NCBI GenBank assembly: GCA_018971605.1
Contig: JAGXAL010000008.1
Span: forward strand, 1-34,406
Direction of reading: 5' to 3'
From: Natronospirales bacterium
GTDB taxonomy: Bacteria > Pseudomonadota > Gammaproteobacteria > Natronospirales > REEB76
DNA: 34,406 nt
Below are positions 7,472-16,644 of this stretch, one piece after another. Numbering within the stretch: the stretch's first letter is position 1; every line of letters begins with the position of its first letter. Made by a program: the position numbers and the translations under genes. The notes beneath the pieces were generated by a model, which saw nothing but the letters and a program-made list of their open reading frames with translations, ran no database searches and was not told where the DNA came from.

Positions 7472-9092
7472 CCAATGCACTCAGAACTTGTATGTCACGG
7501 CCGTACACATCGGGGCGGGATTCTAGCATGCCGGCAGCGTTTACCCAGGCGGTGAGATAAAACACGTAGATCGGCACGGGACGATGCAGGTCGATTCGCC
7601 GGGTCTTGTCACTGGCCAGCGCCGCAGCTAGCAATGCTCCGGGTTGTAATTGGCCGTCGAGGCGCAAAAGATTTTCGGCCAATTGCAGCGCGCGGGCCAC
7701 GCGGATACAGCCGTGGCTGAAGGTGCGTCGGCAGGCGCCGAACAGTTCCTGGGACGGGGTGTCGTGCAGGTACACGTCGTAACGGTTGGGAAACATGAAT
7801 TTGACACGTCCCAGCGGGTTCTCCGCTCCGGGCCGCTGGCGGAAATGATAAGGCAGACTGTCAGCAGTCCAGCGTCTCCAATCCACGGCATGCGGATCCA
7901 GTGCATGTTCCGTGGCACCCGAACCTTCCAGCACTTCGTAACCGTGTTTAGCCAGATAATCCGGATTACGCTGCGCCAGCGGCAAGATTTTTTCACCGGC
8001 GATGCTGGAGGGCACATCCCAGGGCGGATTGATCACCAGATACTGGATCGCAGAGCTGAATTCCGGAGTCTGGCGCTCGGCCTGCCCGACAATCGCATTC
8101 GCCGTAAGTAATGGCCGATCCTGAGCGTAGAGCGTGGCGCTGAAATCCGCGACGTTGACCATGAGGCGCTCGGCTGCCAGCTCGCGCGGCAGCCAGCGCA
8201 GCCGTTCCAGATTAACGCGCAAGCGATCGATGCGTGCCGCCAGCGGTTCGTTGAGCGCGGCGAGCGTGTCGGGACCCACAATGCCGTCGCTCACCAGACC
8301 GTGGCGCGCCTGAAAGCGCTTGACCACCGTTTCCACGGCTGGATTGAACAGGTTGCCTTGCACCACGCTCGGCTCAAGATCACTGCTCGCTTTGAGCCTC
8401 AGGATCAGCGCGGCGACGCGCGCGCCCTGGTCACCCGCCCGCAAGACGGCACCCTCCGGAATTACCGGCGGGGCACCGGCAGCAGCGCGCTCGCGATAGC
8501 TTGCCAGTGCCGCACGCAGCGTCTGATATTCGCGCGTTTGCGGCAGGAGACTGTCAATCAGTGCCTGGGGATCGGCGCCCGCCATTACTTGTTTGAGTTC
8601 GGGCGTCGGGTCATGGTGGAGGGAATTGAATCCCACGGGCGGATTGAGCCCCGCGCGATCCACACGGCCGTTGAGCGCATCGCTGGCGAGTGCCAGGAAA
8701 GCGTCGCTTGCCAGCAGCTCCAATGCGACCAGTTGACGCCCGCGCTCGTCGGCGTTGCTTGCCGGCGCCGCGAGCTGATCCAGAAGCAGGTTGAGCGCAT
8801 GAAAGTGGTAATCGAGGGGTCGCAAGCCTTCTGCGCGGCTCTGGCGAATCGCATTCAGCATCTGCTCCACGTTGGGCTGTGGCCCGCCATCCGCGACCCA
8901 GCCGGGCGCGTTGCTGCGGGCCGCATAGAAGGCCAGCAGCATTGCGGGCCGGTACAGTCTTTCCCCGGCAAGTGAGGTCAGGTTTTCCGGCGAGGCGAGT
9001 GCCGCGCCGATCTCGCGGGTAAGCCCCGGAGGGTTTGCCGGCAGCGCCGCGCGGCAGCCGAGCAGCAGCAGTGCGGCGCCAAGCACGATCAT
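7245..9092 (-). CDS. ldtD: L,D-transpeptidase (YcbB/LdtD-like), overlaps mepK
   Basis: Makes 3-3 (meso-DAP to meso-DAP) peptidoglycan cross-links in the periplasm. From ATG 9092 the protein has 615 residues: signal with lipobox-like LLLLGC, an N-terminal scaffold, a peptidoglycan-binding domain around 215-285 (VVKRFQARHGLVSDGIVGPDTL), and the YkuD domain with HDTPSQELFGACRRTFSHGCIRV, catalytic Cys462. After the family's usual end (YLTAWV...RPDVYGRD, about residue 535) the frame stays open for about 80 residues of low-complexity sequence that overlaps the start of mepK by 227 bp. This is either a real extension or the result of a lost stop or frameshift at about 7483. Starts at 9164 and 9200 are also open. 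The Fnr-type box placement favours 9092, although no strong ribosome site precedes it. Confidence 0.87.
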   Translation of the reverse strand: MIVLGAALLLLGCRAALPANPPGLTREIGAALASPENLTSLAGERLYRPAMLLAFYAARSNAPGWVADGGPQPNVEQMLNAIRQSRAEGLRPLDYHFHALNLLLDQLAAPASNADERGRQLVALELLASDAFLALASDALNGRVDRAGLNPPVGFNSLHHDPTPELKQVMAGADPQALIDSLLPQTREYQTLRAALASYRERAAAGAPPVIPEGAVLRAGDQGARVAALILRLKASSDLEPSVVQGNLFNPAVETVVKRFQARHGLVSDGIVGPDTLAALNEPLAARIDRLRVNLERLRWLPRELAAERLMVNVADFSATLYAQDRPLLTANAIVGQAERQTPEFSSAIQYLVINPPWDVPSSIAGEKILPLAQRNPDYLAKHGYEVLEGSGATEHALDPHAVDWRRWTADSLPYHFRQRPGAENPLGRVKFMFPNRYDVYLHDTPSQELFGACRRTFSHGCIRVARALQLAENLLRLDGQLQPGALLAAALASDKTRRIDLHRPVPIYVFYLTAWVNAAGMLESRPDVYGRDIQVLSALDAPPAAPAIATPVARRDAAVCGKRCARRNGNCFRSGAIPVNGECAGPGYRLPAVRDFRASRRSADAQRPATPGRI

Positions 9093-9162
9093 GCCCAGAC
9101 GAGCCGCCGACGATGAGGAATAAATCACAAAACCAGCATGGCAGGTGACGGGAAGACGCTCC

Positions 9163-9176
9163 ATGATCCAGGTCAA
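9163..9176 (-). promoter_or_regulatory. Fnr-type binding site upstream of ldtD
   Basis: On the minus strand the sequence reads TTGAC-CTGG-ATCAT, close to the Fnr/Anr consensus TTGAT-N4-ATCAA. Placed at -41.5, it would put the transcript start near 9128, upstream of the ldtD start at 9092. It is one arm of a 16-bp perfect inverted repeat with 9223-9238. Confidence 0.55.
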
Positions 9177-9225
9177 ACCCGGGAAGCGGATGCTCCGCAT
9201 TACCTAAGCTCAGCCTGCCGCCGGT

Positions 9226-9239
9226 TTGACCTGGATCAC
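9226..9239 (+). promoter_or_regulatory. Fnr-type binding site upstream of the Met-rich protein gene
   Basis: TTGAC-CTGG-ATCAC differs from the minus-strand box only at the last base. Placed at -41.5, it puts transcription start near 9274, with a weak -10 (CAACAT, 9262-9267), upstream of the ATG at 9300. Between the two boxes lies a small hairpin, GCGGA-TGC-TCCGC (9186-9198). Confidence 0.55.
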
Positions 9240-9299
9240 TGCATGGCTCGCGCCAAGAGATCAACATTTGCCTGGCCAAATGCGAAGAGGAGCCAGACC

Positions 9300-9776
9300 A
9301 TGAAATTCACGATTCCAAAACGAATGCTGATACCCACGTTGATGGGTCCCGCGGTGCTGGTGCTGATGGCAGCTGCGACGGCGCAGACGACGCCGGCTCC
9401 GCCGGCCTCCAGCCAAGTGATGCCTTGCCCCAAGATGCAATCTGCTCGCCCCGTTGCCGGGCAGCCGATGGGTTCGCGTGATTGCATGGGTCAGGGCATG
9501 CAACACAGGATGGGTCCGGGTGGAGCGCAAGGCCCGGGGTCGAAGATGGGACGTGGACCCATGGGGCAGGCAAGTCCGCCCAGCGCTTCCGGCAGCGAGG
9601 TGATCTATGGTTCGCAACTCATGACCCCGGAAGAGCGTGCCGCCTTTCGAGCCAAGCTGCGCGCCGCCAAGACCCCCGAGGAGCGCGCCAAAATCCGCGC
9701 CGCCCATCACCAGGAAATGCAGGAACGCGCCAAGAAACTCGGCATAACGCTGGCTCCGCCCCCGCAATCAGGCTGA
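9300..9776 (+). CDS. Secreted methionine-rich protein of unknown function
   Basis: A 158-residue exported protein whose function I do not recognise. It has a signal peptide (residues 1 to about 29, ending near ATAQT), then a Pro/Gly/Met-rich segment with possible soft-metal ligands (MPCPKM, CMGQGMQHRM, GRGPMGQ). The C-terminal helical segment carries two adjacent copies of TPEERAxxRA, reminiscent of the LTxxQ-type repeats of Spy/CpxP-like periplasmic proteins. ATG 9300 is preceded by AGAGGAG at 7-nt spacing. The frame is open further upstream, but that part crosses the promoter region. It is divergent from ldtD and converges on pgi. A periplasmic metal-binding or stress role is only a suggestion from composition. 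Confidence 0.8.
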   Translation: MKFTIPKRMLIPTLMGPAVLVLMAAATAQTTPAPPASSQVMPCPKMQSARPVAGQPMGSRDCMGQGMQHRMGPGGAQGPGSKMGRGPMGQASPPSASGSEVIYGSQLMTPEERAAFRAKLRAAKTPEERAKIRAAHHQEMQERAKKLGITLAPPPQSG

Positions 9777-9805
9777 TTGCGGACGCTATCCGCACAAAAA
9801 TCGGG

Positions 9806-11455
9806 TCAGTGGCGGTTGAAGTTCTGATAGCGCCGGATTAGCGCCCACGTCGAGCTGTCGAATCCATGCGCTGATTCAGGCGGGGCGTTTAACTGCGCAA
9901 TGGCATGCTGCGCGAGGGTTTTCCCCAACTCCACGCCCCATTGATCAAAGGCGTTGATGTCCCAGATCACGCTTTGCACAAACGTGCTGTGTTCATACAG
10001 CGCCACCAGCTGTCCCAGGGTTTCAGGCGTGAGGCGCTCGGCCAGCAACGTGTTGCTGGGGCGGTTGCCGGGGCAAATCCGGTAGGGCGCAAGTCCGGCG
10101 GGCGAGCCGGCCGTGTTGATTTCTTCCGCGGTCCGGCCGAACGCCAAGGCGGCCGATTGCGCGAACATGTTGGCCATCAGGAGATCGTGCTGGTTGCCAA
10201 GCGGATTCAGGCTGTTGCCGAAGCCGATGAAATCGCAGGGCACGAGCTGCGTGCCCTGATGGAGCAACTGATAAAAGGAGTGCTGGCCGTTGGTGCCGCG
10301 CTCGCCCCAGATCACCGGGGACGTGGCCCAGGTCAGCGGCCCGCCGTCCAGGCGCACGCTTTTGCCGTTGCTCTCCATGCCGAGCTGCTGCAGATAAGCC
10401 GGGAAGTATTTGAGGTATTCATCGTAGGGCAGGATTGCCGCTGTCTGCGCCTTGAAAAAATTCGCGTACCAGATCGCCAGCAGACCCATGAGCACCGGCA
10501 TGTTGCGCGCGGTGGGCGCCGTGCGGAAGTGTTCATCCATGGCGTGAAAGCCGGCGAGGAGGGCGCGGAAGTTTTCCGGGCCGATTGCGAGCATGCTGGA
10601 CAAACCGATCGCGGAATCCATGGAATAGCGGCCGCCGACCCAATCCCAGAAGCCGAAGACGTTTTTCGCGGGAATTCCGAATTTTTCAGCGGCGGCACTA
10701 TTGGCCGAGACCGCAACGAAATGCCGCTGGATCGCAGCCGCACCCCCGAGCGCGTTCTGGCACCAGGCGCGAGCGCTGTCTGCATTGGCCATGGTTTCCA
10801 GAGTGGTGAAGGTCTTGGAGCTGACGATGAACAGCGTGGTGCCCGGGTCCAGGTCGCGCAGGTTTTCCGTGAGCGCGGTGCCGTCCACGTTGGAAACAAA
10901 GCGGAAATTCAGGTCGCGCCGGCTGTAATGGCGCAGCGCTTCGTAAGCCATCAATGGCCCGAGATCGGAACCTCCGAGACCGATGTTTACGACGGTACGG
11001 ATGGGTTTGCCGTTTGCGCCGCGCCACACGTCGCTGCGCACTTGCTCGGAAAACACCGCCATGCGTTCCAGCGTGGCCTGTACCTGCGGCACGATGTCCA
11101 CGCCATCCACCCTCATGCGCACGCCGCGGGGAGCGCGCAGTGCCACGTGCAACGCGGCGCGCTGCTCACTCACGTTGATTTTATCGCCACGGAACATCGC
11201 GGCGATGCGTTCAGGCAGTTCGCATTCCTCCGCCAGCGCCAGCAACAGCTGTAGCGTTTCATCTGTAACGCGGTTCTTGGAGTAATCCAGGTACCAGCCG
11301 GCTGCTTCCAGCGTCAGGCGTGCACCGCGCTTCTGGTCGGCATCGAATAATTGTCGCAGCTGCACATCCCGCATGTGCTGATGGTGTGTCGCCAGGGCCT
11401 TCCAGGCGCGGCGTTCAGTCAGCGGTGGCCGCTTGCCGGCAACATGCTTGGTCAC
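9806..11455 (-). CDS. pgi: Glucose-6-phosphate isomerase
   Basis: Interconverts glucose-6-phosphate and fructose-6-phosphate in glycolysis and gluconeogenesis. The 549-residue length equals that of E. coli Pgi. Family blocks include [84 protein letters not shown] and the C-terminal [15 protein letters not shown] with the active-site Lys. Start is a GTG at 11455; no ATG gives a better N terminus. It follows cbpM by 22 nt on the same strand, so cbpA-cbpM-pgi may be one transcript, an unusual mix of chaperone and central-metabolism genes. Confidence 0.97.
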   Translation of the reverse strand: MTKHVAGKRPPLTERRAWKALATHHQHMRDVQLRQLFDADQKRGARLTLEAAGWYLDYSKNRVTDETLQLLLALAEECELPERIAAMFRGDKINVSEQRAALHVALRAPRGVRMRVDGVDIVPQVQATLERMAVFSEQVRSDVWRGANGKPIRTVVNIGLGGSDLGPLMAYEALRHYSRRDLNFRFVSNVDGTALTENLRDLDPGTTLFIVSSKTFTTLETMANADSARAWCQNALGGAAAIQRHFVAVSANSAAAEKFGIPAKNVFGFWDWVGGRYSMDSAIGLSSMLAIGPENFRALLAGFHAMDEHFRTAPTARNMPVLMGLLAIWYANFFKAQTAAILPYDEYLKYFPAYLQQLGMESNGKSVRLDGGPLTWATSPVIWGERGTNGQHSFYQLLHQGTQLVPCDFIGFGNSLNPLGNQHDLLMANMFAQSAALAFGRTAEEINTAGSPAGLAPYRICPGNRPSNTLLAERLTPETLGQLVALYEHSTFVQSVIWDINAFDQWGVELGKTLAQHAIAQLNAPPESAHGFDSSTWALIRRYQNFNRH

Positions 11456-11477
11456 GCGGTAACCCCGTTATGCTCGA

Positions 11478-11810
11478 TTAGAAGGATGCAAACTCGTGTG
11501 GCAGCCGCGCATCCAGATCGCGTAGGCGCGCTTCCAGTTCCCGGATGCGTTCGATCAGTGTCAGCACCACGGCCAGGCCGGAGGCATCCAGATCCAGGTC
11601 GCGGTGCAGACGCACGGCGGTCCGGGCCAGCGGCAGGCAATCGCTGCCAAAGGTCCAGGCGGGAGTCTCTGGATCGAGCGGTGCCAGCACCCCGGCTTCC
11701 ACCAGCTGCCGCAGTTCGCTTTCCGACAACCCGGATCGCTGCATGAATTCGTGCAACGACAACTCCTGCGGAGCATCCGTCCAATGCACTTCAGTGAGCT
11801 CGACTCGCAT
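11478..11810 (-). CDS. cbpM: Chaperone modulator CbpM
   Basis: A 110-residue partner of CbpA. In E. coli, CbpM binds the J-domain of CbpA and blocks its stimulation of DnaK and its DNA binding. The sequence has the MerR-like N-terminal fold typical of the family ([25 protein letters not shown]) and a C-terminal helix ([21 protein letters not shown]). The start codon lies inside the end of cbpA, a 20-bp overlap, with a near-ideal AGGAGGTGA ribosome site just upstream. Translation is therefore coupled to cbpA and the two products are made together. Confidence 0.93.
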   Translation of the reverse strand: MRVELTEVHWTDAPQELSLHEFMQRSGLSESELRQLVEAGVLAPLDPETPAWTFGSDCLPLARTAVRLHRDLDLDASGLAVVLTLIERIRELEARLRDLDARLPHEFASF

Positions 11811-12753
11811 GGCTCACCTCCTGTTGATAATGGGCGCGCGGCTGGAAATCGGAGCCGGCGGCCAGCTGTTTGAAGAGTTCGCGTTGTGGTTCGGTGAGCT
11901 TGGCGGGCGTGACGATTTGCACGATGGCAAACATATCGCCCGCGCCACCCTGGGGTTTGGGCAAGCCGCGCCCCGGCAGACGCAACTGCCGGCCGGAGGA
12001 GGAGCCCGGCTGGATTTTGAGGCGCACCGGTCCGTCGGGGGTGGGTAACTCGATACTGGCGCCGAGGGCCGCTTCCCAGGGTGCCAGCGGCAAATCCAGA
12101 TACACGTCGTGGCCGGTTACGCGATACAAAGGATGCGGCTGCAGGCGGATATTGAGGTACAGATCGCCGTCGTGCCCGCCGTTCAATCCCTTGCCGCCTT
12201 TGCCGGGTACCCGCAGGCGTTGTCCGTCGCTGGCGCCCTTGGGGATGCGAGCAGTGAATTTATGCGGAGTGCGGCGGGCGACGCCGTGCGAGTCGTATTC
12301 CGGCAAGTCCAATGCGAGGTTCACCTGCGTGCCGTGATAAGCATCCGTCAGGCTGATGGGTACGGATACCTCGTAGTCCTGACCGGCCATGGGCACGTGC
12401 GCGGAGGCTTTTCCGGCACGGAAGCGTCCGCCCTGCAGGCCGGCGAGCAGGTCCGCGAGGTCAATGTCCTCGAATGAAAACGGGGCATCGCTGTAGCGCG
12501 CCTGCCAGTCCGGCGGCGGGCGGAATTGCTCGCCCGCGCGTGGCTGACCAAGCTGGTCGTAGGCCGCGCGTTTCTCCGGATCCTTGAGCGTCTGATAGGC
12601 TTCGGCGACATCCTTGAATTTCTCGGTGGCGTCTTTTTCCTTGGATACGTCCGGATGATATTTGCGCGCCAGTTTGCGGTAGGCCTGTTTGATGGCCTCG
12701 GCGCTGGCAACGCGCGGCACGCCCAGAATTTCGTAGTAGTCCTTGTAGCGCAT
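11791..12753 (-). CDS. cbpA: DnaJ-type co-chaperone, curved DNA-binding protein CbpA
   Basis: Class II J-protein that delivers substrates to DnaK and, in E. coli, also binds curved DNA in the nucleoid. The 320 residues comprise the J-domain (1-70, HPD at 33-35), a short Gly/Pro/Phe-containing linker and the two C-terminal beta domains (e.g. [52 protein letters not shown]). There is no DnaJ-type zinc finger, which separates it from DnaJ. It is the first gene of cbpA-cbpM-pgi. I found no sigma-32-like promoter upstream, so heat induction is not supported by sequence. Confidence 0.94.
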   Translation of the reverse strand: MRYKDYYEILGVPRVASAEAIKQAYRKLARKYHPDVSKEKDATEKFKDVAEAYQTLKDPEKRAAYDQLGQPRAGEQFRPPPDWQARYSDAPFSFEDIDLADLLAGLQGGRFRAGKASAHVPMAGQDYEVSVPISLTDAYHGTQVNLALDLPEYDSHGVARRTPHKFTARIPKGASDGQRLRVPGKGGKGLNGGHDGDLYLNIRLQPHPLYRVTGHDVYLDLPLAPWEAALGASIELPTPDGPVRLKIQPGSSSGRQLRLPGRGLPKPQGGAGDMFAIVQIVTPAKLTEPQRELFKQLAAGSDFQPRAHYQQEVSHASRAH

Positions 12754-12892
12754 GGTTCTACGGAAGGCTCGGCGTTATTGCGTGGGAGGCACCAGTGTAA
12801 ACGATGGCTGCAGCCGGGCACGGCGGGTGGTCGGAGCAGTGCGCGGAGGCACATGATCCGACCGGCGGTCCCGGCGGCCTGCCGCAAATTTG

Positions 12893-12963
12893 TATAATGG
12901 CGGCGTGTAACGGTTACCCCCGATGCTGCCTTGGCCGTCGCGCTCCCAAGTCTTTGATATACT
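12893..12963 (+). promoter_or_regulatory. Possible -10 elements upstream of tRNA-Leu
   Basis: TATAAT at 12893-12898 is followed by a GC-rich stretch, and TATACT occurs at 12958-12963, 33 nt before the tRNA. Neither has a convincing -35 at the right distance. The remainder of the 12754-12996 gap shows nothing else I can support. Confidence 0.35.
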
Positions 12964-12996
12964 TGAAAAACTAATGGTCGCTACGCGACGGAAGCG

Positions 12997-13081
12997 GCGA
13001 AAGTGGCGGAACTGGTAGACGCGCTGGATTTAGGTTCCAGTGGGGTAACCCGTGAGAGTTCGAGTCTCTCCTTTCGCACCA
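12997..13081 (+). tRNA. tRNA-Leu (anticodon TAG)
   Basis: An 85-nt type II tRNA with a long variable arm, acceptor GCGAAAG/CTTTCGC, anticodon loop TTTAGGT and encoded CCA. It directly precedes tig; a tRNA-Leu in front of tig is also seen in Pseudomonas. Confidence 0.97.
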
Positions 13082-13145
13082 TAATGAACGCCGGGGTGCG
13101 CGAACCGTGACGGCGGTACGGCGGCAACTGTGAGGAATGCAAGCA

Positions 13146-14492
13146 ATGCAAGTGTCCATTGAAACCACGGCTGGCCTGGAACGGCGCATGAAAGTACAGG
13201 TGCCGGCCGAACGCGTGGAGCGCGAAGTCGAGCAGCGCCTGAGAAACCTGGGCAAGCGCGCCAAGCTCAACGGCTTCCGTCCCGGCAAGATCCCTTTCGA
13301 TGTGGTCAAGAAGCGCTTTGGCGGCGAAGTGCGCCAGGAAGTGCTGAGCGATCTGCTGCGCGATACCTGCAGCGAAGCCCTGGCGCAGGAGAAGGTCAAT
13401 CCGGCCGGCGGTCCGCGCATTGACACGGTCAACAACGAACCGGGCAAGGACCTCGAATACACCGCGACCTTTGAAGTCTACCCGGAAATCCAGCTTCAGG
13501 GTCTCGAGGGAATCGCGGTGGAAAAGCCGCAGGCGGAAATCACCGCGGCTGACGTGGATGCCATGCTCGACAATCTGCGTCACCAGCGCGCCCGTTGGGA
13601 AACGGTGATGCGTCCGGCACGTAAGGGCGATCGCCTGCAACTGGATTTCGAGGGGCGTGTGGATGGCGCGAGTTTCCCCGGCGGCAAGGGCGAGAAGTTG
13701 CTGGTGGTGCTGGGTGAAAACCGCATGCTCAAGGATTTTGAGTCCGGCCTCGACGGCGTACGTGCGGATGAGGCACGCGATTTCGAGGTGCGTTTCCCTG
13801 ATGATTACGCCAGCAAGGAAGTGGCCGGCAAGACCGCAAGCTTTCACACGCAGGTGCATCGCATCGAGCAGCAGGTATTGCCGGAGCTGAATGAGGAATT
13901 TTGCAGGAGTTTCGGCGTGACCGAAGGCGGCCTGGAAAAGCTGCGCGCCGAGGTCCTCGCGAATATGCAGCAGGAACTGGCGGATACCGTGCGCGGCCGC
14001 ATGAAGCAGCAGGTCCTGGATGCGCTGCTCGCGGCCAATCCGGTGAACCTGCCGAAGGCGCTGCTCGATGAGGAGATCGAGCATCTGCGCCAGGATGCGC
14101 TAACGCGCATGGGCATCAAGGGCACCAAGAAATCCGTGGATCTGCCCGACGAGCTGTTCCGCGAGCAAGCCACGCGGCGCGTGACGCTGGGTCTGATTAT
14201 CGGCGAGCTCATCACCCGCCGGCAATTACAGGTGGACGCCAAGCGCGTCGAACAGCGTTTGCAGCGCCTGGCCGAGGATTACAGCAATCCCGGCGAGGCG
14301 CTGCGCAGCCTGCGCTCGAATTCGGCGGTCATGCGCGAGATCGAAGGGCTGGTACTCGAGGATCAGGTCGTGGACGGGTTGCTCGAGAAGGCCGCAGTAT
14401 CTGACAAATCGGTGAGTTTCCGGGAACTGATGAATTTCCACGAGCATGATCATGAGCATCACGAGCAGGAGCACCAACATGGGCACGCCTAG
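13146..14492 (+). CDS. tig: Trigger factor, ribosome-associated chaperone
   Basis: Binds the ribosome exit tunnel, shields nascent chains and isomerises prolyl bonds. The 448-residue protein begins MQVSIETTAGLERRM as in E. coli and has the ribosome-binding motif GFRPGKIPFDVVKKRFG, a central FKBP-type domain (KGDRLQLDFEGRVDGASFPGGKGE) and the helical C-terminal arm domain. The start at 146 of the 13-kb block (ATG 13146) is preferred to ATG 13137, since AGGA ends 9 nt before it. The C terminus is odd: it ends in a His/Glu/Asp-rich tail (HEHDHEHHEQEHQHGHA) that could bind metal ions. It heads the tig-clpP-clpX-lon cluster. Confidence 0.97.
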   Translation: MQVSIETTAGLERRMKVQVPAERVEREVEQRLRNLGKRAKLNGFRPGKIPFDVVKKRFGGEVRQEVLSDLLRDTCSEALAQEKVNPAGGPRIDTVNNEPGKDLEYTATFEVYPEIQLQGLEGIAVEKPQAEITAADVDAMLDNLRHQRARWETVMRPARKGDRLQLDFEGRVDGASFPGGKGEKLLVVLGENRMLKDFESGLDGVRADEARDFEVRFPDDYASKEVAGKTASFHTQVHRIEQQVLPELNEEFCRSFGVTEGGLEKLRAEVLANMQQELADTVRGRMKQQVLDALLAANPVNLPKALLDEEIEHLRQDALTRMGIKGTKKSVDLPDELFREQATRRVTLGLIIGELITRRQLQVDAKRVEQRLQRLAEDYSNPGEALRSLRSNSAVMREIEGLVLEDQVVDGLLEKAAVSDKSVSFRELMNFHEHDHEHHEQEHQHGHA

Positions 14493-14516
14493 CGCGCCCC
14501 ATAAGGCAGCAAACAC

Positions 14517-15137
14517 ATGAAGGCAAGCGGCGAAACCCAAGGTCTGAATCTGGTCCCCATCGTAGTCGAGCAAACCGCACGCGGTGAGCGTTCCTACGAC
14601 ATTTATTCACGCCTGCTCAAGGAGCGTTTGATTTTCATCGTGGGCGCGATTGACGATTACGTGGCCAACCTGGTGGTGGCGCAGTTGTTGTTTCTGGAAT
14701 CGGAGAACCCCGACAAGGACATCAGCGTGTATATCAATTCGCCGGGCGGCTCGGTCACCGCCGGCCTGTCGATTTACGACACCATGCAGTTCGTCAAGCC
14801 GGACGTGTCCACCATCTGCGTGGGCCAAGCGGCCAGCATGGGCGCGCTGCTGCTGACGGGCGGCGCCAAAGGCAAGCGTTACTGCCTGCCGCACTCGCGC
14901 ATGATGATCCACCAACCGCACGGGGGCGCCCAGGGCCAGGCAGCCGATATCGATATCCAGGCGCGCGAAATCCTGCATTTGCGAGAGCGCGTCAACCAGA
15001 TTCTCGCCAAGCACAGCGGCCAAAGAATCGAGCAAATTCAACAAGATACGGACCGTGACCGCTTCATGGGGTCGGAGGAGGCGGTCAAGTACGGCCTGAT
15101 TGACGCAGTGCTGGAGAAGCGCCAAGTCAAGACCTAG
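14517..15137 (+). CDS. clpP: ATP-dependent Clp protease, proteolytic subunit
   Basis: Serine protease that assembles as a double heptameric barrel and degrades substrates fed by ClpX or ClpA. The 206-residue protein has the triad Ser107 (GQAASMGA), His132 (MMIHQPHGG) and Asp181 (DRDRFM), plus the oxyanion-loop [11 protein letters not shown]. Length is normal for the precursor including its short propeptide. It lies 24 nt after tig and about 120 nt before clpX; the latter gap contains strong hairpins and a sigma-32-like promoter, so clpX may be partly uncoupled from clpP. Confidence 0.98.
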   Translation: MKASGETQGLNLVPIVVEQTARGERSYDIYSRLLKERLIFIVGAIDDYVANLVVAQLLFLESENPDKDISVYINSPGGSVTAGLSIYDTMQFVKPDVSTICVGQAASMGALLLTGGAKGKRYCLPHSRMMIHQPHGGAQGQAADIDIQAREILHLRERVNQILAKHSGQRIEQIQQDTDRDRFMGSEEAVKYGLIDAVLEKRQVKT

Positions 15138-15144
15138 GGAACAT

Positions 15145-15178
15145 CCCGGCCGCGCCTGGCTTCTAACAGGCGGCCGGG
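15145..15178. other. Strong hairpin between clpP and clpX
   Basis: CCCGGCCGCGCCTG (15145-15158) pairs with CAGGCGGCCGGG (15167-15178) over 12 bp with a 2-nt bulge and an 8-nt loop. A second stem, GGGCCG / CGGCCC, is at 15213-15231. No T-tract follows, so they may act as mRNA processing, stability or partial termination signals. Confidence 0.6.
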
Positions 15179-15180
15179 CT

Positions 15181-15210
15181 ATTGAAGCGCACGGCGGAAA
15201 TCCCCATAGT
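15181..15210 (+). promoter_or_regulatory. Sigma-32-like heat-shock promoter for clpX
   Basis: ATTGAA (15181-15186) and CCCCATAGT (15202-15210) are spaced by 15 nt, against consensus CTTGAA-N(11-16)-CCCCATNT. Only the first base of the -35 departs from consensus. Transcription would begin about 40 nt before the clpX ATG. Confidence 0.55.
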
Positions 15211-15258
15211 GTGGGCCGCGGGCTACGGCCCCCGATATTTCCAGAGGTAGACAGCGAC

Positions 15259-16548
<1,290 letters not shown>

Positions 16549-16551
16549 CTG

Positions 16552-16578
16552 CTTGAATCCTGCCAAACCGCCCATAAA
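16552..16578 (+). promoter_or_regulatory. Sigma-32-like heat-shock promoter for lon
   Basis: CTTGAA (16552-16557) is a perfect -35. GCCCATAAA follows after 12 nt (16570-16578), against consensus CCCCATNT. The site lies immediately after the clpX stop and about 65 nt before the lon start, as expected for lon, a classic heat-shock gene. Confidence 0.68.
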
Positions 16579-16644
16579 CACTACGGCGGTGCCACTGACT
16601 ATCCCCAACCTGTTTGAGCAAGCACAATCCGTGAAGGACCAGCC

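Noticed and set aside
9138-9299. Longer N terminus for the Met-rich protein
   Set aside because: It crosses the Fnr-type boxes. The ATG at 9300 has an excellent ribosome site and starts a signal peptide.
9778-9799. Terminator between the Met-rich gene and pgi (TGCGGA-CGCTA-TCCGCA)
   Set aside because: The stem is short and the A-run after it gives no U-tract on either strand in the needed position.
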